A stretch of 35,471 bases of DNA from Treponema sp. UBA3649. GTDB taxonomy: Bacteria; Spirochaetota; Spirochaetia; Treponematales; Treponemataceae. The stretch lies in the NCBI GenBank assembly GCA_002373325.1, contig DFKI01000160.1, forward strand, positions 1-35,471, written 5' to 3'. Numbering within the stretch: the first letter of the stretch is position 1; every line of letters starts with the position of its first letter. The position numbers and the translations under genes are program-made. Below are positions 6,876 to 14,736 of the stretch, in pieces. Under the pieces are notes generated by a model that did no database searches, was not told where the DNA came from, and worked only from the letters and a program-made list of their open reading frames with translations.

Positions 6876-8492
6876 CTAAATTTGCATTTTGATTTCCCCC
6901 TGATTTCCGTTCCTGGTCGCTCCCAGATTTACATTCGTGATTTTTTCAAGGAAGGCCCGGTCGTGGCTTACAACAATCATCGCGCAGTCCAAAGATGAAA
7001 GGGCATTCTCAAGGGCAAGAACGCTCGTAATGTCCATGTGATTCGTCGGCTCGTCCAAAATCAAAAGGGAAAGAGGTTTTTGCACGGCAAGGGAAATCAT
7101 CAGCTTACGGAATTCCCCCGGGCTCAAATCCATGTTTTGAAAATCCTCCGTCTCAGAAAAATCAGAGTTTCCAAGTTGAGGATGATTCAGTCTCTCCACA
7201 TCGCTTCCCAATCTGAAAAGTGTGGAAAGAACTTCCCCGCGCTCATTCTCATCAAGCGTGTAAAATTCACGGATGATTTTTTTTCTCTCCTCATCAGAGA
7301 TTTCCTGCGGCAAATAAAGCAGCTCCGATTTTCTTCCGTCCTTCTCAAGATTCGAAATCAGATGGCGGATAAAAAGAGTCTTCCCTGAACCGTTCTGTCC
7401 CGTAAGAGCAATTTTCATCCCGCGTTTAATTTCCAAATGTGGTATTTTTAGCGTGTACGTACCCGCAGAATCATTGCCGGAAACAGAAATCTGACACTCA
7501 TCAATGTTTATGCTCCTTGCAAAATCAGTTTCAGAAAGAGAAAATCCCTCCTTTCTTCTAAGCGACTTTTTGATTCCGTCCCTTTCACTTTCCGTCTGAC
7601 GAATCTGTGTTTCAAGACGTGCCTTCGCATCCCCGGTACTTCTGTCCTTACCGCCGATTCTCGCAACATCAAGTTTTCTCTTTGCGTCATGGTCATGCGG
7701 ATCAAGCGATTTTTTTGAAAGCCGTGATTTTGACTTTTGATTTTCCGCCTCCAGTCTCGCGCTCCTTTGTTTTTCCAATGCCGCCTTCGAGTTGAGTCTT
7801 TCCCACTCACCACGAGAATTCTCTGCATTTTGATTTTTCAGTTCCAGAGCCTTTGTAAGACCACACGGAAAAGATTCATAGGAAATGCAATTCCGACCGC
7901 CCGCAAAAGAATGTGCCTCGTTAAAAAGATAAATGGTCCTCGTGCAAAGTGAGTCCGAAAAATTTCTGTCGTGGCTCACCATGATTCCCATACCAGAAAA
8001 ATCAGCAAGTGTTTCCGAAATGAGAGAGACCGTTTGCGCATCCAGATGATTTGTCGGTTCATCCAGCAAAAGCACTTCCGGTTTTTCAGAAAGGGCACAC
8101 GCAATCTGAATCCGTTTTTTTTCTCCGCCCGAAAGACTGTCGTACCGCTCAAGCATTTCCTCATTGATTTTAAGACGTGAGAAAAACTGTCGCACATCAT
8201 TTTCATCCGACCAAAAAGCCGCATAAAGATTTTCTGGAATCTCCGCTGTTTCCTGCTCGCAATAAACGACGCTTCCATCCAAAACATTCGGCGCATTGTT
8301 TTTTCCAATGGAAATTTTTCCGCTATCCGGCATGAGGATTCCCGCAATCAGCTTAAGCAAAGTGCTTTTACCACATCCGTTGCTTCCCGCAATGCAAGTC
8401 CAGCCGTCAGAAATCTGGAGTGAAAAATCATCAAAGAGATTGGAATTTGATGAAGGGTAAGAAAAATTGAGTTTTGTGATTTGAATTGACAT
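6876..8492 (-). CDS. ABC-F family ATPase (ribosome-associated, possible antibiotic-resistance type)
   Basis: A 538-residue soluble protein with two ABC ATPase domains and no membrane segment, the layout of ABC-F factors that bind the ribosomal E site. Domain 1: Walker A GSNGCGKST (36-44), signature LSGGEKKR (from 120), Walker B LLLDEPTNHLD (141-151). Domain 2: Walker A GQNGSGKT (365-372), a changed signature LSPGE (456-460), Walker B LILDEPTNHMD (from 477). A highly charged linker of about 100 residues (215-315) would form the tRNA-interacting helices. It is shorter and more compact than EttA/Uup housekeeping types and resembles the resistance (Lsa/Vga/Msr-like) group, but assignment to that group is inference. 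GGAGG lies five bases before the ATG. A leader of about 190 bases precedes it. Confidence 0.9.
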   Translation of the reverse strand: MSIQITKLNFSYPSSNSNLFDDFSLQISDGWTCIAGSNGCGKSTLLKLIAGILMPDSGKISIGKNNAPNVLDGSVVYCEQETAEIPENLYAAFWSDENDVRQFFSRLKINEEMLERYDSLSGGEKKRIQIACALSEKPEVLLLDEPTNHLDAQTVSLISETLADFSGMGIMVSHDRNFSDSLCTRTIYLFNEAHSFAGGRNCISYESFPCGLTKALELKNQNAENSRGEWERLNSKAALEKQRSARLEAENQKSKSRLSKKSLDPHDHDAKRKLDVARIGGKDRSTGDAKARLETQIRQTESERDGIKKSLRRKEGFSLSETDFARSINIDECQISVSGNDSAGTYTLKIPHLEIKRGMKIALTGQNGSGKTLFIRHLISNLEKDGRKSELLYLPQEISDEERKKIIREFYTLDENERGEVLSTLFRLGSDVERLNHPQLGNSDFSETEDFQNMDLSPGEFRKLMISLAVQKPLSLLILDEPTNHMDITSVLALENALSSLDCAMIVVSHDRAFLEKITNVNLGATRNGNQGEIKMQI

Positions 8493-8692
8493 TTAGGCCT
8501 CCATAAAAGGAAGCCGGCTGCAGAATAGAATCCATCCGCCGACGGAAAGTCCGAACTTTGCCCGGATTGAAAATTTAAAACTGCAACTGACTTCCAGAAT
8601 AAAATCCCGAAATGGGTCAAGAAATTTTCTTGTTGATTGGAAATCAGAATTACAGTCTCATCGGCTAAGCATCTCCCGCGTTAGTTTCTTTC

Positions 8693-8721
8693 ACTCTACA
8701 TCAATGCAAAAAATCTGTCAA
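8693..8721 (-). promoter_or_regulatory. Promoter for the ABC-F gene
   Basis: Minus-strand TTGACA (8716-8721), perfect, and TAGAGT (8693-8698), separated by 17 bases. Transcription would start near 8686. The intervening leader 8493-8686 contains a three-codon ORF (Met-Arg-Leu-stop) preceded by GGGAG, but no terminator I can fold with confidence. I see no clear promoter for the divergent phosphatase gene in 8722-8825. Confidence 0.5.
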
Positions 8722-8825
8722 GTACAAGTGCAAGGCAAAATCGAATGAAGACTGATTGTAGACATCCCTTTCTCTTCGTGGTATTATTGACCATCATTGT
8801 TGAAAAAATGCTCAAGGGGAATCAA

Positions 8826-9386
8826 ATGCTTTATATAATTCGTCATGGAAAAACAGATTGGAACGCGGTCTACAGATTGCAGGGACGCTCGGACATCCCT
8901 TTGAATGAGGAAGGCCGTCAAATGGCAAGGGAGGCTGCGAAAAAATATGCGGGAATCCATTTTGACATCTGCTATTCGTCGCCACTTTCACGAGCTTTGG
9001 AGACCGCACGGATTTTACTTGAAGGACGAAATGTTCCAATCATCACCGACGAAAGGCTTTTGGAAATGTGCTTCGGGGAATTTGAGGGAGCTGAAAATTG
9101 CTTTCTTCATCCTGAGTGGTCAATCTATAAATTTTTCAAGGACACCGAAAATTATGTCGCGGAAAATGGAGCCGAAAGTTTGGACGAACTTTTTGAGCGC
9201 ACCGGTGATTTTTTGGAAAAGGTCGTGAAAAAAGATCTTGAGTCAGGAAAGGACATTTTGATTGTGGGACATGGGGCAATGAACAACAGCATTGTTTCCA
9301 GAGTACGTCACATTCCCCGAAAAGATTTTTGGACAACAGCCATCCCGAACTGTGAGTTGATTGAGCTCGGGGACAAAATCCAGTAA
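8826..9386 (+). CDS. Histidine phosphatase (phosphoglycerate mutase-like) family protein
   Basis: A 186-residue cytoplasmic enzyme of the branch-2 histidine phosphatase superfamily. The catalytic RHG motif is at the N-terminus (LYIIRHGKTDWN, phospho-acceptor His8). The conserved SSPLSRALETARI segment and the second catalytic histidine in IVGHGAMNN are also present. Length fits alpha-ribazole phosphatase or generic small-phosphate phosphatases rather than the cofactor-dependent glycolytic mutase. The ATG at 8826 is preferred over an upstream frame start at 8745 because AAGGGGA is five bases before it and the RHG strand then starts normally. Substrate is not determined. Confidence 0.88.
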   Translation: MLYIIRHGKTDWNAVYRLQGRSDIPLNEEGRQMAREAAKKYAGIHFDICYSSPLSRALETARILLEGRNVPIITDERLLEMCFGEFEGAENCFLHPEWSIYKFFKDTENYVAENGAESLDELFERTGDFLEKVVKKDLESGKDILIVGHGAMNNSIVSRVRHIPRKDFWTTAIPNCELIELGDKIQ

Positions 9387-9397
9387 AAATCAAAGAG

Positions 9398-9461
9398 TGT
9401 CATACCGAACTCGGTTCAGAATCCCTACGAAAAGAGACTCCGAAATTAATTCAGCATGACA
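9398..9461. repeat. REP-like element, copy 3 (decayed)
   Basis: Terminal inverted repeat TGTCAT (9398-9403) and ATGACA (9456-9461), with ACCG/CGGT pairing at 9404-9415. The inner hairpins are degraded compared with the copies at 1309 and 3426. It lies between convergent genes. Confidence 0.55.
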
Positions 9462-9476
9462 CAGCTTTTGTATTGT

Positions 9477-11471
9477 TTATCCTCGCTTAAAGACAGGAAT
9501 CCATTCAATCGGAGCGTCAACGGTCACGCGCTTTCCTCCGTCAAATGTTTTCTTGCTGTTGATTTCGGTCCACTTTCCCTCCGGCAGATAGACCTCGCGC
9601 TTTGTCTCACCCGCATGAAGCACGGGAGCCACAAGGTAGTCGCTTCCGAACATATATTGGTCGCGCAGGTTCCAGCACTCAGAATCTTCCGGGAACTCAT
9701 AGAACATCGCACGCATCAGGGGACTTCCGTTCGTGCTCGCCTCTTTGTAAAGCTTGGCCAGATATGGTTTCAGACTTTCACGGAGCTTAATCTGTGCCTC
9801 CATGATTTTCTGTGCCTTTTCACCGTAGCACCAGATTTCGTTGGGCTGACCCGTGTAAAGATATCCGCCTCCCCAGTCCTTCACTTTTTCAAGCGGCTCA
9901 ATGTCATGCGGATCGCGGTCTCCGTGCAGACGAAGAATCGGAGTAAAGACGGCGAACTCAAACCAGCGTTCCAAAAGCTCCACAAATGCGGGATCCTTGG
10001 GGTTTCCGTACATGAACCCGCCGATGTCAGTAGTCCACCAGGGGATTCCGGCAAGGCCCATGTTCAATCCCTGAACGACGGAATCCTGAAGGCTCTCAAA
10101 CGTGCTGTTGGTGTCTCCGTTCCACAAGACGGTTCCGTATTTCTGGCTTCCGACCCATGCGCACCTCTCAAGGTTCACCACATCCTTCCGACCCATTTTG
10201 TTCATTCCGTCCCAGAAAGCCTGCGCGTAGAATTTCGGGTACAGATTGCTTACCGCAAGGGCAGGTCCAAGCTGATAGCGGTAATTGTCGTAATCATACA
10301 CATCCAGATCAGGCTCAGCGTTGTCCAGCCAGAACATGTCGATTCCGTACTTCGCGTAATTTTTCTTGCACACGTTCCAGATGTACTCACGTGCCTTTGG
10401 GTTCGTCGCGTCGAAAGTGATGCAGTCCCCGTTAAAGGCATAAGTCTGTGCCGTTCCTCGCTCGGTTCTTACAAGAAGTCCCTTTTCCGCCATCTCATAA
10501 TAGTGGCTGCATTTTCTGTCCACGGAAGGCCACACCGAAACCATGACCTTTGTTCCCATGGCATGAAGCTCTTCCACCATCGCCTTTGGATCGGGCCAGT
10601 ACTCGGGATCGAATCCCCAGTCGCCCTGACGGATCCAATGGAAGAAATCAATTACGATTACATCAAGGTGGATGCCCATTTCCTTGTACTTGCGGGCCAC
10701 CTCAAGCAATTCGTCCTGAGTGCGGTAACGGAGCTTGCATTGCCAGAATCCGAGTAAATCAGATGGCATGGAAGGAGCGCGGCCAACGACCGAAGTATAA
10801 TTCTCAACAATCTTCGCGGGAGTATCACCTGCTGTAACCCAATAGTCCATCTCTTTCGTGCACAGGGCTGTCCACTCGGTCATGTTTTTTCCGAAAGACG
10901 CAGTTCCCACGGCAGGACTGTTCCACAAAAATCCGTAGCCCAGATTGCTCACCGCAAACGGAATGGACACCTGGGAGTTTCTCTGCGCAAGTTCCAGCAC
11001 GCATCCCTTCAAATCAAGATAGGGCATCTGATACTGACCCATGCCGAAAATCTTCTCCTCATCGCGGGATTCAAAACGCACCGTGAGCTTGTAATCTCCA
11101 CCGATGATTCCCTTGAACTGTCGGCTGGTGATTTTCAACGCGGCACCATCACGGCTTGCCTCAGGGTCGTAGCTTCTGAAATATTCGTGGAGGATTACTT
11201 TCTTGTCCTTCAAAAAAGAGATGACACCGTTCGGATTCACATAGGCGCTAAGTTTTCCGTTTGTGATTGTGGCGCATCTTTTTTCCTCGTCAATTTTGAT
11301 TACCGTAATCCCCTTGGACTTGAGCGGCTCGGTGAGTCCCCAGTCGTTTTTTGAAAAATCGCTTTCAAGGGTGGAGCGGACTCGCAGGGAATCTTTTCCC
11401 CACGACTCAATCTTCAGGGTTTCGTTTCCCTTTGTAAAAATCAGGGCAGTGGCGGTCTTTTTAAAGGACAT
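9477..11471 (-). CDS. Glycoside hydrolase family 31 (alpha-xylosidase/alpha-glucosidase type)
   Basis: A 664-residue retaining alpha-glycosidase. An N-terminal beta-sandwich is followed by the TIM-barrel with nucleophile Asp383 in MFWLDNAEPD and a likely acid/base Asp453 in WNGDTNSTFE, then WWTTDIGGF and LRLHGDRDPHD, as in GH31. The C-terminal region matches the usual beta domains (SDYLVAPVLHAGETKREVYLP). No signal peptide is seen, so it acts in the cytoplasm on imported oligosaccharides. The nucleophile context suggests an alpha-xylosidase or alpha-glucosidase, but the substrate is not settled. The ATG at 11471 is chosen for AGGAGG upstream, and because the predicted transcription start lies inside a longer in-frame extension to 11609. 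No sugar transporter is adjacent. Confidence 0.92.
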   Translation of the reverse strand: MSFKKTATALIFTKGNETLKIESWGKDSLRVRSTLESDFSKNDWGLTEPLKSKGITVIKIDEEKRCATITNGKLSAYVNPNGVISFLKDKKVILHEYFRSYDPEASRDGAALKITSRQFKGIIGGDYKLTVRFESRDEEKIFGMGQYQMPYLDLKGCVLELAQRNSQVSIPFAVSNLGYGFLWNSPAVGTASFGKNMTEWTALCTKEMDYWVTAGDTPAKIVENYTSVVGRAPSMPSDLLGFWQCKLRYRTQDELLEVARKYKEMGIHLDVIVIDFFHWIRQGDWGFDPEYWPDPKAMVEELHAMGTKVMVSVWPSVDRKCSHYYEMAEKGLLVRTERGTAQTYAFNGDCITFDATNPKAREYIWNVCKKNYAKYGIDMFWLDNAEPDLDVYDYDNYRYQLGPALAVSNLYPKFYAQAFWDGMNKMGRKDVVNLERCAWVGSQKYGTVLWNGDTNSTFESLQDSVVQGLNMGLAGIPWWTTDIGGFMYGNPKDPAFVELLERWFEFAVFTPILRLHGDRDPHDIEPLEKVKDWGGGYLYTGQPNEIWCYGEKAQKIMEAQIKLRESLKPYLAKLYKEASTNGSPLMRAMFYEFPEDSECWNLRDQYMFGSDYLVAPVLHAGETKREVYLPEGKWTEINSKKTFDGGKRVTVDAPIEWIPVFKRG

Positions 11472-11580
11472 GTTTCCTCCTAGAATTTCAGGGCCGATTT
11501 GTGACTGCCCGAAAGACGAGCAATCAATCAGCATAAGGCAAGCTCTAAAAACAGAAGCCTCTAGAAGCTGCCATAATGAA

Positions 11581-11608
11581 ATTATATCACGGAGAAAAAA
11601 AATGTCCA
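11581..11608 (-). promoter_or_regulatory. Promoter for the GH31 gene
   Basis: Minus-strand TGGACA (11603-11608), a 16-base spacer with an eight-T run, then TATAAT (11581-11586). The start would be near 11574, about 100 bases before the ATG. Confidence 0.6.
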
Positions 11609-11650
11609 TGCAAATTTTATGTCAAAAAAGTTGATTTTTTAAACGCGGAT

Positions 11651-12514
11651 TCAGGCAAGGAAAATCAGACCAAGGACTCCCGCCGGAATCAGATAGCAGG
11701 CAAACCATTCGAGCTTTCCCTTCCTGATGATTTTCATAAGCACGGCAAGAGAAAAATATCCCACGACAAAAGCGGAGATGCAGCCCACAAGCACGGGAAG
11801 AAATCCGATGGATTCGGAAACCTCACCCAAGTCCTTCACCTCAAGCAAAAATGCCCCAAGGATTGCAGGGATTGACGCGATGAAAGAATACTCACCCGCA
11901 ACGCTTCTTGACACACCGCAAAAGAGTGCCCCGGAAATGGTGGATCCGCTTCTTGACACGCCCGGCAAAGTACCGATTCCCTGAGCCACACCGATTAAAA
12001 GAGCCTGCCACCAGGACGGAGCTTTCGGACCTGCATTTTTGTAATCCAATTTTTTCTCCCGGATTTTTTCAGTCAACGCGGAGAAAATCAAAACAAGGGC
12101 AGTAAAAATAAAGCCGCAGAAAACAAATGCGATGGGTAAATCACCGATTCCTTTTTCAACCACAAGTCCAAGCGCACCGGTCACAAGCGTAGTCAGGATG
12201 ATTGCAAGGATGTAGCGTCTGCCGTCGAGTTCCTGGGCCAAAAGGGTATCGCTGCTTTCTGTAATTGATTTTATCTCGGGAGTCTTTCGAAAAATGAGTC
12301 GTGCGAATGTGCAAAGAAGACTCCAGATTTTCTTTCGGAAAAAAATCAATACGGCAAGAAGGGTCGCAAGATGCAGGAACACATCAAAAAGAAGAGGGAT
12401 GTCATCAAGTCCGAAAAGCTTTTGAGCCACAGCCAAGTGTCCCGAAGAAGAGATGGGCAAAAACTCGGCAAGTCCCTGAAGAGCACCGAGCAACATGCTT
12501 TGAATGAGAGTCAT
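11651..12514 (-). CDS. uppP: Undecaprenyl-diphosphate phosphatase UppP (BacA)
   Basis: A 287-residue polytopic inner-membrane phosphatase that recycles undecaprenyl pyrophosphate to the monophosphate carrier for peptidoglycan and glycan synthesis; the family also confers bacitracin tolerance. Both family signatures are present: LQGLAEFLPISSSGHL near residues 13-28 and GTLPGVSRSGSTI in the second half, which supply the catalytic Glu, Ser and Arg residues. Length is slightly above the usual 265-280. GGAGG precedes the ATG. A terminator hairpin stands directly upstream of this ribosome binding site, so expression may depend on readthrough from the exported-protein gene. Confidence 0.95.
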   Translation of the reverse strand: MTLIQSMLLGALQGLAEFLPISSSGHLAVAQKLFGLDDIPLLFDVFLHLATLLAVLIFFRKKIWSLLCTFARLIFRKTPEIKSITESSDTLLAQELDGRRYILAIILTTLVTGALGLVVEKGIGDLPIAFVFCGFIFTALVLIFSALTEKIREKKLDYKNAGPKAPSWWQALLIGVAQGIGTLPGVSRSGSTISGALFCGVSRSVAGEYSFIASIPAILGAFLLEVKDLGEVSESIGFLPVLVGCISAFVVGYFSLAVLMKIIRKGKLEWFACYLIPAGVLGLIFLA

Positions 12515-12523
12515 AAAATCCTC

Positions 12524-12564
12524 CGTAAAAAATAAAAGGCACCCCCAAACGCTCAGAGGTGCCC
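12524..12564 (-). terminator. Rho-independent terminator between the exported-repeat gene and uppP
   Basis: On the minus strand GGCACC (12563-12558) pairs with GGTGCC (12543-12538) across a 14-base loop and runs into TTTTATTTTTT. The U-tract ends only two bases before the uppP GGAGG, so the hairpin may attenuate uppP rather than fully separate the genes. Confidence 0.75.
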
Positions 12565-12586
12565 CGTAAAAATGTGGCGAAATGCC

Positions 12587-13444
12587 TTAGTTGTATGTGT
12601 AGGTATAAGCGGACTGCTGCTGCAACTCGTTTAAAGTTCCACCGAATTTCTCAGAAACGAAATATACGCTGACTGACGTGGGATTTCCCTTTGTGTCATT
12701 CTTGTAAATCTCGCGCTGATAGAGAACACTATTCGCATTGTATGTGTCAATCTCCGTCAGATATCCCTTGCTCGCGTCATAGCGGTACACAATCTTTGTC
12801 TTGATTTTTCCATCCGGCTCCACATACTCAACCTGGGAAAGAACACCGTAGTCGTTGTAGCTGTAGACCTCTTTCCGATCCAAAGAACCGTCTCCGTAAT
12901 AGCGGCAGATTTCGGCGGGCTTACCGGCAGGATTCATCGTGGAGATTGCGCGGACCAAAAGTTTTCCGTTTCCGTCGTAGTAAGATTCGATCACTTTCGC
13001 TTCTTTTCCCTTAGAAACTTCCTTGTCGTTGTACTCGTAGATTGTCTTTCCGGAAAGCCGGTTGTCCTTGTCGAATTCGGATTCGGAAGTCAGACGATTG
13101 GATGTGTCGTATTCCAGGGTTGTCTTCCAAATCATCGTGTTCTGGGCATCGAAAAATGTGGAAGAGACGAGAAGACGCTTTTCATTATACTCATAGGTGA
13201 TTTTATCCACCAGAGCGTTCTTTGCGTTGTATCCGGTACAAACAGTCTCAAGTCCCGCCGCATTGTAATCATGCACATATTTTACGGCAACGGAGCGGTA
13301 TGTCGAGCCAAACTTCGACACAATGTTATAATCAGTTTTTGTATAGTTGGAAAGACTTCCTGCGGGAGTAAAGCTAGCTCTGTCAAATGCAAATGCTCCA
13401 GCAACCATTGTAGCCGCCATAACAGCAATTAAAATCCTTTTCAT
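12587..13444 (-). CDS. Exported protein with YD-like/antitoxin-type beta repeats, function unknown
   Basis: A 285-residue protein with a clear signal peptide (MKRILIAVMAATMVAGAFAF), probably cleaved near residue 20 and released to the periplasm or outer surface. The mature part is built from repeated units of about 20-35 residues of the form Y-x-Y-N/D-x-x-G-x-L, for example YEYNEKRLLVSS, LEYDTSNRLTSE, YSYNDYGVLSQV and YRYDASKGYLTE, each giving a beta hairpin as in YD/Rhs-like or toxin-antitoxin MORN-like proteins. It is too short to be an Rhs toxin. GGAGG precedes the ATG at 13444; an upstream in-frame start lacks one. I do not recognise a specific family. Confidence 0.8.
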   Translation of the reverse strand: MKRILIAVMAATMVAGAFAFDRASFTPAGSLSNYTKTDYNIVSKFGSTYRSVAVKYVHDYNAAGLETVCTGYNAKNALVDKITYEYNEKRLLVSSTFFDAQNTMIWKTTLEYDTSNRLTSESEFDKDNRLSGKTIYEYNDKEVSKGKEAKVIESYYDGNGKLLVRAISTMNPAGKPAEICRYYGDGSLDRKEVYSYNDYGVLSQVEYVEPDGKIKTKIVYRYDASKGYLTEIDTYNANSVLYQREIYKNDTKGNPTSVSVYFVSEKFGGTLNELQQQSAYTYTYN

Positions 13445-13530
13445 TTTTCCTCCGGTGATAGATTCTGTCTTTGATATGGGAAGCAGCCCCATAAATTTTT
13501 CAAAAACAAGTTCTGAATTCTATATCGGTT

Positions 13531-13536
13531 ATTATA
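13531..13536 (-). promoter_or_regulatory. Probable -10 box for the exported-repeat gene
   Basis: A perfect TATAAT on the minus strand in the context GGTGTATAATAA. The -35 candidate is poor (TTTATT at 17 bases). The same GGTGTATAATAA context occurs before the ParA-like gene at 17812-17823. Confidence 0.4.
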
Positions 13537-13542
13537 CACCAA

Positions 13543-13581
13543 GTGTAAAATAAAATAAAGCCCAAAAGATGAATTTAGGGC
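13543..13581 (-). terminator. Rho-independent terminator of the protease-to-AAA+ operon
   Basis: Minus-strand GCCCTAAA (13581-13574) pairs, with one mismatch, to TTTTGGGC (13567-13560) and is followed by TTTATTTTATTTT. It stands seven bases after the AAA+ gene stop. Confidence 0.75.
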
Positions 13582-13587
13582 AGCTTA

Positions 13588-14727
13588 TTAAAGCAGGATG
13601 TCTTTTTCCTCAAGGATTCGGTTCGGACAAAGCAGGCAGGAGCGCTCCATGCAATTTTTCAGCTCACGGATATTTCCCGGCCATGAATATGAGCATAGTT
13701 TCAGGATTGCGCTCTTGGAAACCATTTTGTTCCAGCCCGACGCGAAGTTTTTTGCCATGAGAGGGATATCGAGCCTGTGATTTTTCAACGGAGGAACCTC
13801 TACCACAATCGTGTTGATTCTGTAGAACAAATCCTCGCGGAAGAGGTGATTCTTTACAAGAGTCCTCAAATCACGGTTGGTCGCAAAAATCATCCTTGCG
13901 TTAAATCTCTCCAAAACACCGCTTCCCATTTTTCGGAAACAACGGGTCTCAATCAGGCTGAGCATCTTTGACTGCTCCTCCAAGGGCAAATCCCCAATCT
14001 CGTCGAAAAAAACGGTTCCCTCCCCGGCATCCTTCAAAAGACCATCGCTGTTCGTAGCCTCGGTGAACGCTCCTCTCACGGTTCCAAAAAGGTCGCTCTC
14101 CAGTCTGCCTATGTGATTCGGGATGTTGATTTCAATGAACTTGCCTCCACGCCGGGATGAAAGATCATGGATTTTTCGTGCGGCACTTGATTTTCCCACT
14201 CCCGTTTCCCCCAAAAGAAGGACATTCGCGTCGGAATTTGATGCCACGGTCAAAAGTCGGTTCAGCTCCTCCATTTGCTTTCGGGAATCATCCCCATCAC
14301 CAAGCTCCAGATTAGGTTCCGTCCCCTTAGTCAGATTCCATTCCGCAAATTTGTCGTCAACAAAAGTATTATATGGAAGATTTTCGCTCAAAAGTGACTC
14401 TGCCTGTACCGACCGCAAAATCTGAAGATACTGGTCCGCGGTAAAAAATTTCGCCTTGGTAAAACGGGATTTACGCTCGCCGGCACTCAGGGCAAAATCA
14501 GAACCGATGAAAATGAGGCGGATCTGTCGTTTTTCCTGAAAATATGTGTAGATGGCGGAAAGAATCACATAATCATAGCTTCCGTAATCAACAATCAGGG
14601 CAAGCGCGGAAAAATCCTCAGTCTTCAGGCTCGATGCCGGCAGAACCTCGAACTCACTGAGCAAGGATTCGCACCAGGCATAAAAATCGGGCTTGGAGGA
14701 AAGGACGAGAACAATTTTCTTTTTCAC
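13588..14727 (-). CDS. Sigma-54-type AAA+ ATPase with degenerate receiver-like N-terminus, no DNA-binding domain
   Basis: A 379-residue protein of the bacterial enhancer-binding family. Residues 1-115 look like a diverged receiver or Fis-type input domain (VLVLSSKPDF start). The AAA+ core has Walker A GETGVGKS (173-180), Walker B GTVFFDEIGDL (237-247) and the FREDLFYR arginine-finger region (296-303), and ends with WPGNIRELKN. The sigma-54-contacting loop reads GAFTEA (219-224) instead of GAFTGA. The chain stops right after the lid, so the usual C-terminal Fis helix-turn-helix is absent. The start is GTG without a strong ribosome site, nine bases after the preceding gene. It may activate RpoN from solution or use the ATPase for something else; both are inference. 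Confidence 0.88.
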   Translation of the reverse strand: MKKKIVLVLSSKPDFYAWCESLLSEFEVLPASSLKTEDFSALALIVDYGSYDYVILSAIYTYFQEKRQIRLIFIGSDFALSAGERKSRFTKAKFFTADQYLQILRSVQAESLLSENLPYNTFVDDKFAEWNLTKGTEPNLELGDGDDSRKQMEELNRLLTVASNSDANVLLLGETGVGKSSAARKIHDLSSRRGGKFIEINIPNHIGRLESDLFGTVRGAFTEATNSDGLLKDAGEGTVFFDEIGDLPLEEQSKMLSLIETRCFRKMGSGVLERFNARMIFATNRDLRTLVKNHLFREDLFYRINTIVVEVPPLKNHRLDIPLMAKNFASGWNKMVSKSAILKLCSYSWPGNIRELKNCMERSCLLCPNRILEEKDILL

Positions 14728-14736
14728 AAAAACTTT

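Noticed and set aside
8493..8700. Riboswitch or ribozyme in the ABC-F leader
   Set aside because: Short complementary stretches exist (for example TCCG/CGGA), but I could not fit any known riboswitch or hammerhead core.
9456..10757. Long plus-strand open frame of 433 codons
   Set aside because: It lies wholly antisense to the GH31 gene, has no ribosome site and no recognisable domains; it is a codon-bias shadow.
11472..11609. 46-residue extension of the GH31 protein
   Set aside because: The predicted transcription start is near 11574, inside the extension, and AGGAGG supports the ATG at 11471.
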